A stretch of DNA of 64,000 nt, taken from Xylanibacter ruminicola. GTDB taxonomy: Bacteria; Bacteroidota; Bacteroidia; Bacteroidales; Bacteroidaceae. Where the stretch lies: contig NZ_FRBD01000015.1 in the NCBI RefSeq assembly GCF_900142525.1, forward strand, positions 61,922-125,921, read 5' to 3'. Below, in pieces: positions 9,614-15,589 of the stretch (its first letter is position 1; each line of letters begins with the position of its first letter). Below the pieces are notes generated by a model. It was not told the origin of the DNA. It saw only the letters and a program-made list of their open reading frames with translations, and did not search any database. The translations under genes were made by a program, and so were the position numbers.

Positions 9614-10750
9614 CTATTGCTTTTTGCGGATTAGTAATCTTGCGAACGTTGACTTTAGTTTTCCATCAACCATAATTGCTCCCCTTCGGTTTAAATCGCC
9701 ATATAACGGGGTTTCATCAGAAGTAAACTCTTTGGTCTTTATGCCATAAGCATTACCTCTATCGGTTATACCTAATATCTCGAATTGTTCAGGACAATAC
9801 TTATCCAAGAAAGAAGTTGGCACCCCCATTATTCCTTCATAATCAGAAGGAATTGCATCAGTATATGGAACTTCTATTGCATTATAATTTTCGTAATGAA
9901 TATACTCCTTACGACCACGTAATTCCTTATGTTTACTATGCTTGAAGTTATCGGCCATAGTCATTAATTGAAGTGGCTTATGACGTCTGCCGTGCTCGAT
10001 ATTTGTATACCAACATGAATTACCAAGCCTTGTGTAGTTTCCAACATAACCAAGACGCTCAGCTTTCTTCTTATCACTCTCTTTGACAACAGTTCCTTCA
10101 GGTACTCCAAAAACCATATCGGTTACGAACCCTGTAGCGCCTAGCCAAACCCTATTCCCCTGAATTAACGGAAAAACTTCTTTATAGGTTATAGCATTCA
10201 TATTGCCGATAATCACGAACAGTTTCTCAGATTTTATCAGCCACGTGATAAACTCTCTGAACAACGAGAACGGCGGATTAGTAACGATAATATCAGCTTC
10301 GTCTCGTAGTTTGGTTACTTCTTTACTGCGGAAGTCACCATCACCCTCTAAGTATTGCCATTCCAGGTCGTTTATGTCTATGCGGTTATCACCTGTAATG
10401 TCACGCTCCAACACAAATATCTTTCCGTTTGTCTTGGCCTTATCTGGATTGAAGTAAGGCTGTTGCGTTTCGAACAATGTTGGCTGATAAGGCATCTTAT
10501 ATTTCTTGCTCTCGGGAGCATAACTGGTAGATATCAACTTCTTCAGTCCAAACAACTGAAAGTTCTGGGCGAAGAACTTTGTAAAGTTACTCCACTCAGG
10601 ATCATCACAAGGCAAGAGCACAGTCTTGTCACGAAACACATCCGGGTTGTAATCCAGATAAGCGTTTATCTCTTTCTGTATGTCAGCATACTGCGTGTAG
10701 AACTCGTCGTTCTTCGCAGTTTTTGCATTAGCAAGATTTGTATTTGCCAT
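9614..10750 (-). CDS. EcoRI-type adenine-specific DNA methyltransferase
   Basis: A 378-residue protein of the EcoRI methylase family (N6-adenine). Visible are the family start (AKNDEFYTQYADI), the SAM-binding region LPCDDPEWSNFTKFF (about 46-60), the catalytic motif NPPF at 158-161 and the following segment FREFITWLIKSEKLFVIIGN. It transfers methyl from S-adenosylmethionine to adenine in a sequence I cannot predict. It heads the operon with the DUF262-HNH and Mrr-like genes. No EcoRI-like endonuclease lies nearby, so the methyl mark is either protective against one of the two downstream nucleases or has another role. Confidence 0.88.
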   Translation of the reverse strand: MANTNLANAKTAKNDEFYTQYADIQKEINAYLDYNPDVFRDKTVLLPCDDPEWSNFTKFFAQNFQLFGLKKLISTSYAPESKKYKMPYQPTLFETQQPYFNPDKAKTNGKIFVLERDITGDNRIDINDLEWQYLEGDGDFRSKEVTKLRDEADIIVTNPPFSLFREFITWLIKSEKLFVIIGNMNAITYKEVFPLIQGNRVWLGATGFVTDMVFGVPEGTVVKESDKKKAERLGYVGNYTRLGNSCWYTNIEHGRRHKPLQLMTMADNFKHSKHKELRGRKEYIHYENYNAIEVPYTDAIPSDYEGIMGVPTSFLDKYCPEQFEILGITDRGNAYGIKTKEFTSDETPLYGDLNRRGAIMVDGKLKSTFARLLIRKKQ

Positions 10751-10911
10751 ACGTTATGCATTAAGGCGTATGCTTATCTTCGGAGGTGTAGGCATAGCTA
10801 AGAGCACAAATAAAGCATGAACGATCTCTCATCCATACCCTACAGGCTCTACCACAAGCCTACAAAATCCAGATAAGTCACGTCCATGCTAAACGCACAG
10901 ACGCTTGCAAC

Positions 10912-11028
10912 TTACTCTTCGGATTTTGTTTTCTTTTCGAATGTGGTAGATTCGTAAGGCATTCCGAATAACAGCAAACGCTTGTTATATTTACCCTCAA
11001 AAATCACACCGGCGCCCACCCTTGGGCT
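10912..11028 (-). pseudogene. Short coding-like remnant in the leader of the methyltransferase operon
   Basis: A 38-codon stop-to-stop frame with no ATG near its start (GTG at codons 8 and 12). It reads VIFEGKYNKRLLLFGMPYES, then a lysine/glutamate-rich end. The GKY...GMPYE pattern resembles the GFPFE end of some secreted Bacteroidetes proteins (xanthan-lyase-like). It lies between the mapped promoter and the methyltransferase start. It may be a decayed gene end or a short upstream ORF; I cannot decide. Confidence 0.25.
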
Positions 11029-11083
11029 TCCATGCTCAGGTTAGGAGCGGTGGATGTACCTTAGTACCATCAGCCAGTGATCG

Positions 11084-11097
11084 ATTGCAAAGGTACG
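11084..11097 (-). promoter_or_regulatory. Promoter -7 box for the methyltransferase operon
   Basis: On the minus strand TACCTTTG (plus-strand CAAAGGTA within 11084-11097) followed by CAATCG matches TAnnTTTG. It implies a leader of about 320 bases before the methyltransferase ATG, unusually long for this window. Confidence 0.5.
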
Positions 11098-11316
11098 AAT
11101 AAGTGAGCACAATACCAAACAAAAAACGTTTTTTTTGTTTTTATTGTCGAACGAGAGTACCTTCGACGTAGTCAGAGGTACGGCGTTTTATCGAATTCTG
11201 CAAATTTTCGGGCGGAAAAGTTTATATTAATGCAGTTTTACTAGCAGAAATGTAGAAAATATTAGTAATCATGTGAAAAATCCAAAGGATTTTTTTAATA
11301 TGACGATTTTTTTAAG
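11098..11316. other. A/T-rich intergenic stretch
   Basis: This stretch lies between the two divergent promoters. It contains an A/T-rich tract (AAAAAACG then a T run) and no frame I can support. Confidence 0.4.
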
Positions 11317-11324
11317 TAAATTTG
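11317..11324 (+). promoter_or_regulatory. Promoter -7 box of the small leader-ORF unit
   Basis: TAAATTTG lies 51 bp before the short ORF at 11376. No clear TTG at the -33 position. Confidence 0.45.
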
Positions 11325-11375
11325 CAACTCAAAATTATAACAAAAGTAAACTTTGTGAAAACTAAAGCTGAAACA

Positions 11376-11456
11376 ATGAACTATCAAGGCCCAGGTTCAC
11401 GTTGTTGGGCTGCATTCTTAAAGGCGGGCGCGTTACTCGAAAAACCGCCCAACTAA
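11376..11456 (+). CDS. 26-residue leader-type ORF overlapping hairpins
   Basis: ATG at 11376 opens a 26-codon frame beginning MNYQGPGSRCWAAFLK and ending LLEKPPN. The coding bases can form two mutually exclusive stems: GTTGGGC (11404-11410) with GCCCAAC (11447-11453), or GGCGG (11423-11427) with CCGCC (11445-11449). A terminator follows within 10 bp. This is the layout of a leader peptide with attenuation, or of a small RNA whose ORF is accidental. No known leader peptide family was recognised. Confidence 0.4.
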   Translation: MNYQGPGSRCWAAFLKAGALLEKPPN

Positions 11457-11464
11457 ATCGTATA

Positions 11465-11500
11465 TAGGCTCTGCATCTCTAGGCAGGGCCTATTTTCTTA
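11465..11500 (+). terminator. Terminator or attenuator after the leader ORF
   Basis: Stem TAGGCTCTGC (11465-11474) with GCAGGGCCTA (11483-11492), 10 bp with one G-T pair and an 8-base loop, followed by TTTTCTTATTTTT. It lies 96 bp before the RteC-like gene, so it could end a small RNA or attenuate that gene. Confidence 0.7.
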
Positions 11501-11595
11501 TTTTTCCAGATTTCATCTAAAGAGACTGCATTTTGTGGACTCCAGACAGTTATGTGTTTAAATAAAACAGTAAATATAATTTTAAAGATAATAAT

Positions 11596-11925
11596 ATGAT
11601 AAGAATTAAAAATTTAATACAAGTAATTATTAATTTTGTAATTAAGAAAGTAAAGACAGTTAACAACAAGAAGAAGGTGATTTGGACTGGTTCTCAGATA
11701 GACCTGATGGAGATTGTGTATATGATATACATGACCGAGAAAGTTTTCAACGAAAAGGGTCGCCATGCAACCATCAATGAGCTTGCAGAAGCTATATTTA
11801 CGTTGATGAACAAGAAGGTTCCGGCAACTCCAACTAAGGTTGTAGACAATCTTAAGAAGCGTCATGATCCAAAAGAATTAAGCATTCTGTACAAGGTGCT
11901 TAAGAAATTGTATCATTTGTTTTAA
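11596..11925 (+). CDS. Small RteC-like protein
   Basis: A 109-residue basic protein. After about 28 lysine-rich residues it reads VIWTGSQIDLMEIVYMIYM, then an NEKGRHATINELAEAIF segment and a C-terminal KKRHDPKELSILYKVL. The WTGS..DL.E..Y core matches the C-terminal half of RteC, the excision regulator of CTnDOT-type elements; the N-terminal half of RteC is absent. It likely binds DNA or a partner protein in mobile-element control, but this is inferred from a short motif. An 8-bp hairpin follows the gene at 11941-11966. Confidence 0.5.
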   Translation: MIRIKNLIQVIINFVIKKVKTVNNKKKVIWTGSQIDLMEIVYMIYMTEKVFNEKGRHATINELAEAIFTLMNKKVPATPTKVVDNLKKRHDPKELSILYKVLKKLYHLF

Positions 11926-11940
11926 GATTTGTATTTTGCT

Positions 11941-11966
11941 ATGGGAGTCAAGAAATTTACTCCCAT
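11941..11966 (+). terminator. Hairpin after the RteC-like gene
   Basis: ATGGGAGT (11941-11948) pairs perfectly with ACTCCCAT (11959-11966) across a 10-base loop. No T run follows. It lies just upstream of the next promoter. Confidence 0.5.
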
Positions 11967-11974
11967 TAGCTCCC

Positions 11975-12005
11975 TTGACAAGGGCTTCAAAATGTTATAT
12001 CTTTG
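11975..12005 (+). promoter_or_regulatory. Promoter of the second leader unit / M15 operon
   Basis: TTG at 11975-11977 and TATCTTTG at 11998-12005, 20 bp apart: a good Bacteroidetes promoter. It precedes the 22-codon ORF and the M15 peptidase cluster. Confidence 0.65.
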
Positions 12006-12054
12006 CAGCGTGTTTCATAACACATTAGCAATAACATTTTAAACTCTTGTAACT

Positions 12055-12123
12055 ATGCAACAGAAAACTATTTATTCTAAATTATTACCATTGGGCGTCA
12101 CTGAAAAAGTGGCGCCCTTCTAA
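12055..12123 (+). CDS. 22-residue leader-type ORF with terminal hairpin
   Basis: ATG at 12055 opens a 22-codon frame starting MQQKTIYSKLLPLG. Its last third is a strong hairpin, GGGCGTCAC (12093-12101) with GTGGCGCCC (12109-12117), one G-T pair and a TGAAAAA loop, with the stop codon four bases later. The arrangement mirrors the unit at 11376. It may be a leader peptide or a chance frame across an attenuator stem. Confidence 0.35.
   Translation: MQQKTIYSKLLPLGVTEKVAPF
12093..12117 (+). promoter_or_regulatory. Possible attenuator stem before the M15 peptidase gene
   Basis: A 9-bp G/C-rich stem with a 7-base loop, followed by TTCTAAAGTTTTAA, 53 bp before the M15 start. The weak T tract suggests partial termination or a 5' stability element. 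Confidence 0.45.
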
Positions 12124-12170
12124 AGTTTTAAAATCCGTAGGTATTAAAATCTAAAAAACAACAATAATCA

Positions 12171-12671
12171 ATGAAACAACTATTTGATCCCGGCATGCAA
12201 CTGTCGGAACACTTTAAACTGAGCGAGATGCTCGCTTCGGCTACCGCCAAGAAGCATCATATCCCTAACACGCCGCTGAAGTGCCACATCACGGCGCTGC
12301 AGAATCTGGTTGTCCGTTCGCTCGAGCCCATACGCCAAGCACTGGGGCTGCCCATCAAGGTTAACAGCGGCTACCGCTGTCAGCTGGTAAACAGTATGGT
12401 GGGCGGTGTCAATACCTCGCAGCACCTGAAGGGTGAGGCGGCCGACATCACCATACCAGAGTCGAAACGCCCCTTTGCCCACGCCAGCGATAAGCAGGCT
12501 GTGCTGCTGCTCTACAGCTATGCCAAGCAGTATGCCGACTACGACCAGCTTATCATCGAGCACAGCGGCACCAGTTGGTGGCTGCACATCTCGTGTAAGG
12601 TTGACTACCGCCGCAACCGCCATCAGAAACTGAAGATTGAAAACGGCAAAACTATGATAATTAATAATTGA
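12171..12671 (+). CDS. Peptidase M15A family protein (D-Ala-D-Ala carboxypeptidase-like)
   Basis: A 166-residue protein of the M15A fold. Metal-ligand and catalytic residues are visible: His85 and Asp92 in SQHLKGEAADI, and His139 in SWWLHIS; the family SGYRC..N...GG segment precedes them. It has no signal peptide, which is typical of phage-type members that act on peptidoglycan cross-links. In Bacteroidales islands such genes sit beside HU-like, smalltalk and primase-helicase genes, as here. The final residues (KLKIENGKTMIINN) come from an A/T-rich repeat that runs into the next gene, so the C-terminus may be an extension. Confidence 0.8.
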   Translation: MKQLFDPGMQLSEHFKLSEMLASATAKKHHIPNTPLKCHITALQNLVVRSLEPIRQALGLPIKVNSGYRCQLVNSMVGGVNTSQHLKGEAADITIPESKRPFAHASDKQAVLLLYSYAKQYADYDQLIIEHSGTSWWLHISCKVDYRRNRHQKLKIENGKTMIINN

Positions 12672-12680
12672 GAATTAAGC
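12652..12680. repeat. A/T-rich simple repeat at the 3' end of the M15 gene
   Basis: ATGATAATTAATAATTGAGAATTAAG-like sequence spans the last M15 codons and the gap before the next gene. It resembles the GAATTAA repeat between secA and the ABC gene. Confidence 0.5.
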
Positions 12681-12681
12681 G

Positions 12682-13383
12682 ATGATAGCGAGTATAAAGT
12701 TAGAGCTCTGGTTTCTCGACTCCGCTGAGCTGTGCCGTCTTGAAAAAGATGAGCCGCTCAGGGGATTGGGAGCCCTTGTGCGTGTGTTTGCCTATTTGCG
12801 TCGCCAGCATAACGCTATAGGCAACAAGGATTCTTTGAGCAAGGTTGTAAGCGAGTGTAAATGCGACGAAGAATGGCTGTGGCGGATTATAACCGACTAC
12901 GGACTCTTCGTCATGTCGGAAGACGGATCGTTCTATAGCCCATATCAGCGACAAACACTTGGAATGACAGCCCACCCTGATGACAAGTCCTTGCGTACGC
13001 ATAGGCGTAGGCGCGCGCCCTATAGTGAAGATAGTAAAGATAGTAAAAATAGAGAGAATAAAGATACAGCGTCGGCTTGCGTGTGTCTTAAAGACACGCA
13101 GCCTCATATCGGTCCCTCGGCTTACGAATCGGTCGACCGCGACGGCAAGCGGCATGGCGGGCACAATGAGTTGGTGCCATGGTGGGCACCGCCGCAGACC
13201 GATGTGTACGCCATGTGGAGCGTGATAGAAGAACGATGGGTGCCATTAAGCCACTACAGCACCAAGGCCGAATGCCTTCAGCGCAGCAACATGCAGCCCG
13301 AGGACTTCATGATGAAGACGGCCTGGGAGAAACTCGAAGAATCAGAACATAACAGAATACAAGATGATGCAAGGAGACTTTAA
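12682..13383 (+). CDS. Predicted winged-helix replication-associated protein (DUF4373/DUF7833-like)
   Basis: A 233-residue protein. The first 100 residues (a WFLDSAELCRLEKDEPLRGLG start, then EWLWRIITDYGLF) resemble the helical, winged-helix-type domain found in DUF4373/Lin1244-like proteins that precede phage and island replication genes. A basic serine-rich linker (THRRRRAPYSEDSKDSK) follows, then a C-terminal region with PWWAPPQTDVYAMW. It overlaps the primase-helicase gene by 20 bp, so the two are translationally linked; a role in loading the helicase at an origin is an inference. Confidence 0.5.
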   Translation: MIASIKLELWFLDSAELCRLEKDEPLRGLGALVRVFAYLRRQHNAIGNKDSLSKVVSECKCDEEWLWRIITDYGLFVMSEDGSFYSPYQRQTLGMTAHPDDKSLRTHRRRRAPYSEDSKDSKNRENKDTASACVCLKDTQPHIGPSAYESVDRDGKRHGGHNELVPWWAPPQTDVYAMWSVIEERWVPLSHYSTKAECLQRSNMQPEDFMMKTAWEKLEESEHNRIQDDARRL

Positions 13384-15313
13384 GCCACAGAAGGAGTGGC
13401 AACAAACCAGTACGGGCTACTACATCGTTCCCATCAAAAAGCTCGACGTGAAAGGAGCCCAAAAAGACGACAAAGGCGTACCCAATCTGAAAGCGCTGGG
13501 CAAGACCATCGTGCGCTGCACCTGTCCCGACTGCTCCGACAGTCGCAAGCACAAGGATGAGACGTGCGTGCGACTCGACATGAGCACGGGACTGGGAAAG
13601 TGTTACAACTGCGGATTCCAGTTCATCGTCAGCACCAAGGTGGCCGACTACAACAAGAAACGCGGGTTTCAGAAAAAGAAGTTTAAGCAACCCAATATAT
13701 CAAAGCTGATGCCGCTAAGTGGTGTATCTATCGACGAATTGCTGAAACGTAAGATTCAACCTCAGACGGCCCGAAAGGCTGGTGTATACTCGGCCAAACG
13801 CGTGTTCAAAGGCTGCACCCTAGAACGCGAGTGCCTGGCATTCACCTATCGCGAGGGCTCGAAGGTAGTTAACATCCAGTATAAGACAACCTCCAAAGAG
13901 TTTTCTATTGAGCCTGACTGCGAGTTGATTCCTTGGAACATCGATGCCGCCATCGGACAAGAAACACTGTTCGTCACCGAAGGCATGATGGACGCACTGG
14001 CTCTGATGGAGTGCGGGATAGATAACGTGATCTCGGTGGCGAACGGAGCCAAAACCGATATGCATACCTTCGACCGCTTTCGCTACAGCCATCTCAACCA
14101 GATACGCACGTTCTATCTGGCGGGCGATATGGACGAGCCGGGCGAAGAGCTGCGGGACAAGTTGGCTGCATACTTCGGCGAGGCTAGGTGCAGGATTGTT
14201 GAGTGGCGCCTCGAACTCCCCTCCTCCGGGGAGGAGGGGCCAGGGGTAGAGGGATTCAGCACAGTCCTAACCACTAAGGATGCCAACGAGATGCTTATAG
14301 AGCACGGCGTAGATGCAGTGCTGCAGTGCATCAACCACGCCCAGCCCTGCCCTATCATCGGCGTTGAAACCGTTAACGACTATCGCCAGCGCACCAAGCA
14401 GATATGGGAGCATGGCGTAACGCCAGGCAAAACCGTTGGCTGGGGCGAGTTTGACAGTCACGTGCAGTTTGAGCCTGGTCGCACGGTGATCATCGTGGGC
14501 GAGCCAAACACTGGTAAGAGTACCTTTGCCGACGACCTGATACTGAACTTGGCTCTGCAGCATGGCTGGAAGGCGGCCCTCTACTCGCCCGAGATGTTTC
14601 CACCCGAGCGCCACATTGAACGATTGGCCACTACCATCGCAGGCCGTAAGTTTCGCAAGGAACAGGTAATTACCGAGCGTGGAGTAGACTATCGCAAGTT
14701 GCAGATACCAGAGCGCATGGCCGACCGCATACTCGACTGGATGTGCGACAACATCTTCTTTATCAACGAGACATCGGGGCGCACCATCCACAAGCTGTTG
14801 CATCGCGCCGAACAGCTGCAGATGCGCTACGGCATCACCCAACTGCTGCTCGACCCGTTTAACTACATCCAGCTGCCTGAAGGGGCCAAGAGCGACACCA
14901 TGAAGATAGGCGACATACTGGCCGAAATAGAGCTTTGCGCGCATCGCACAGGACTGCTGATATTCGTGATAGTGCACCCTGCCAAGCTACAGAGGGGTGA
15001 GAAAATAGAATCGCTATACAACGCCAGTGGCTCGGCAGAGTTCCGCAACCGCGCCGATTACGGTCTGGTGCTGCTTAACGATGATGAGCACAGTCCGTCG
15101 AACACGCTGCACATGCTGAAGATCATCGTGGATAAGGTGCGCGATGATGCCATGGGGCATAAGGGCGTGTGCTACCTGTCGTTCGACCCCAGCAACTACC
15201 GCCATGGCATCGTTCAGCCCGAGTATTATAACGGCAGCGTCGTTAAGCTCAACATGCTGGAAATAAGCTCAAGCTGCTGGCTCGACCAGATTGAACAATT
15301 GGATATTTTTTAA
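13364..15313 (+). CDS. Primase-helicase (zinc finger, TOPRIM, DnaB-like ATPase)
   Basis: A 649-residue protein of the T7 gp4/Twinkle type. It has a four-cysteine zinc site (CTCPDC and CYNCGF, residues 46-86), a TOPRIM domain (FVTEGMMDALALMECG, then YLAGDMDEPG, about 200-265) and a RecA/DnaB-like helicase core with Walker A GEPNTGKST (about 382-390) and Walker B LLLDPFNYI. It would prime and unwind DNA for replication of a mobile element or phage-like unit. Between TOPRIM and helicase sits an inserted LPSSGEEGPGVEG segment from a repeat element at 14211-14253. It is upstream of a zinc-ribbon gene. Confidence 0.85.
   Translation: MMQGDFKPQKEWQQTSTGYYIVPIKKLDVKGAQKDDKGVPNLKALGKTIVRCTCPDCSDSRKHKDETCVRLDMSTGLGKCYNCGFQFIVSTKVADYNKKRGFQKKKFKQPNISKLMPLSGVSIDELLKRKIQPQTARKAGVYSAKRVFKGCTLERECLAFTYREGSKVVNIQYKTTSKEFSIEPDCELIPWNIDAAIGQETLFVTEGMMDALALMECGIDNVISVANGAKTDMHTFDRFRYSHLNQIRTFYLAGDMDEPGEELRDKLAAYFGEARCRIVEWRLELPSSGEEGPGVEGFSTVLTTKDANEMLIEHGVDAVLQCINHAQPCPIIGVETVNDYRQRTKQIWEHGVTPGKTVGWGEFDSHVQFEPGRTVIIVGEPNTGKSTFADDLILNLALQHGWKAALYSPEMFPPERHIERLATTIAGRKFRKEQVITERGVDYRKLQIPERMADRILDWMCDNIFFINETSGRTIHKLLHRAEQLQMRYGITQLLLDPFNYIQLPEGAKSDTMKIGDILAEIELCAHRTGLLIFVIVHPAKLQRGEKIESLYNASGSAEFRNRADYGLVLLNDDEHSPSNTLHMLKIIVDKVRDDAMGHKGVCYLSFDPSNYRHGIVQPEYYNGSVVKLNMLEISSSCWLDQIEQLDIF
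14211..14253 (+). repeat. In-frame hairpin repeat inside the primase-helicase gene
   Basis: A perfect 9-bp stem CCCCTCCTC (14218-14226) with GAGGAGGGG (14231-14239), followed by CCAGGGGTAGAGGG. The type is familiar as an intergenic repeat in Bacteroidetes; here it is translated as a Ser/Gly/Glu-rich linker without breaking the frame. Confidence 0.65.
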
Positions 15314-15318
15314 TGTAA

Positions 15319-15510
15319 ATGGAAGAAACAATGCAATGCATGAAGTGCGGCGCATGGCTGCCGCGATCGAAATTAGAACTCATGAAGACGGGCACAAGGC
15401 GCCGCGTGTGCAACCACTGCAAGTGGCTGTACTACGTCAAGCCCAGCCGCGAGCGCGCCTGGCTACGTGAGTTGGAACAACGGCATCCAAGCCGCCCCAC
15501 AAAAGCATAG
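15319..15510 (+). CDS. Small zinc-ribbon protein
   Basis: A 63-residue basic protein with two CxxC pairs (CMKCG near residue 7 and CNHCK near 31), likely binding one zinc ion. The C-terminal half is arginine-rich. It starts 5 bp after the primase-helicase stop and is presumably co-transcribed; a DNA- or RNA-binding helper role is an inference. Its stop codon TAG lies inside the first AAAGCATAGCTTT unit of the repeat array. Confidence 0.6.
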   Translation: MEETMQCMKCGAWLPRSKLELMKTGTRRRVCNHCKWLYYVKPSRERAWLRELEQRHPSRPTKA

Positions 15511-15581
15511 CTTTCGCCCCCCGAAAGCATAGCTTTTGAACTGTAAAAGCATAGCTTTCATCCTGCGAAAGCTATGCTTTT
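15501..15581. repeat. AAAGCATAGCTTT array, copy 1
   Basis: Three direct copies of AAAGCATAGCTTT (from about 15502, 15524 and 15546) and one inverted copy (AAAGCTATGCTTT near 15568) in 81 bp. Units 1 and 2 are separated by CGCCCCCCG, which can itself fold. A near-identical array with one unit fewer lies at 23907-23964. Too short and irregular for CRISPR. Confidence 0.85.
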
Positions 15582-15587
15582 ATTTTT
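15545..15587. terminator. Bidirectional terminator formed by the last two array units
   Basis: A perfect 15-bp stem AAAAGCATAGCTTTC (15545-15559) with its complement (15567-15581), loop ATCCTGC, then TATTTTT. It separates the plus-strand replication cluster from the convergent minus-strand lipoprotein gene whose stop is at 15590. Confidence 0.8.
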
Positions 15588-15589
15588 GA

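Noticed and set aside
9614..10750. Complete type II EcoRI restriction-modification system
   Set aside because: The methyltransferase is EcoRI-like, but neither neighbour resembles EcoRI endonuclease.
15501..15581. CRISPR array
   Set aside because: Units are 13 bp, spacers are 9 bp or so and uneven, one unit is inverted and no cas genes are present.
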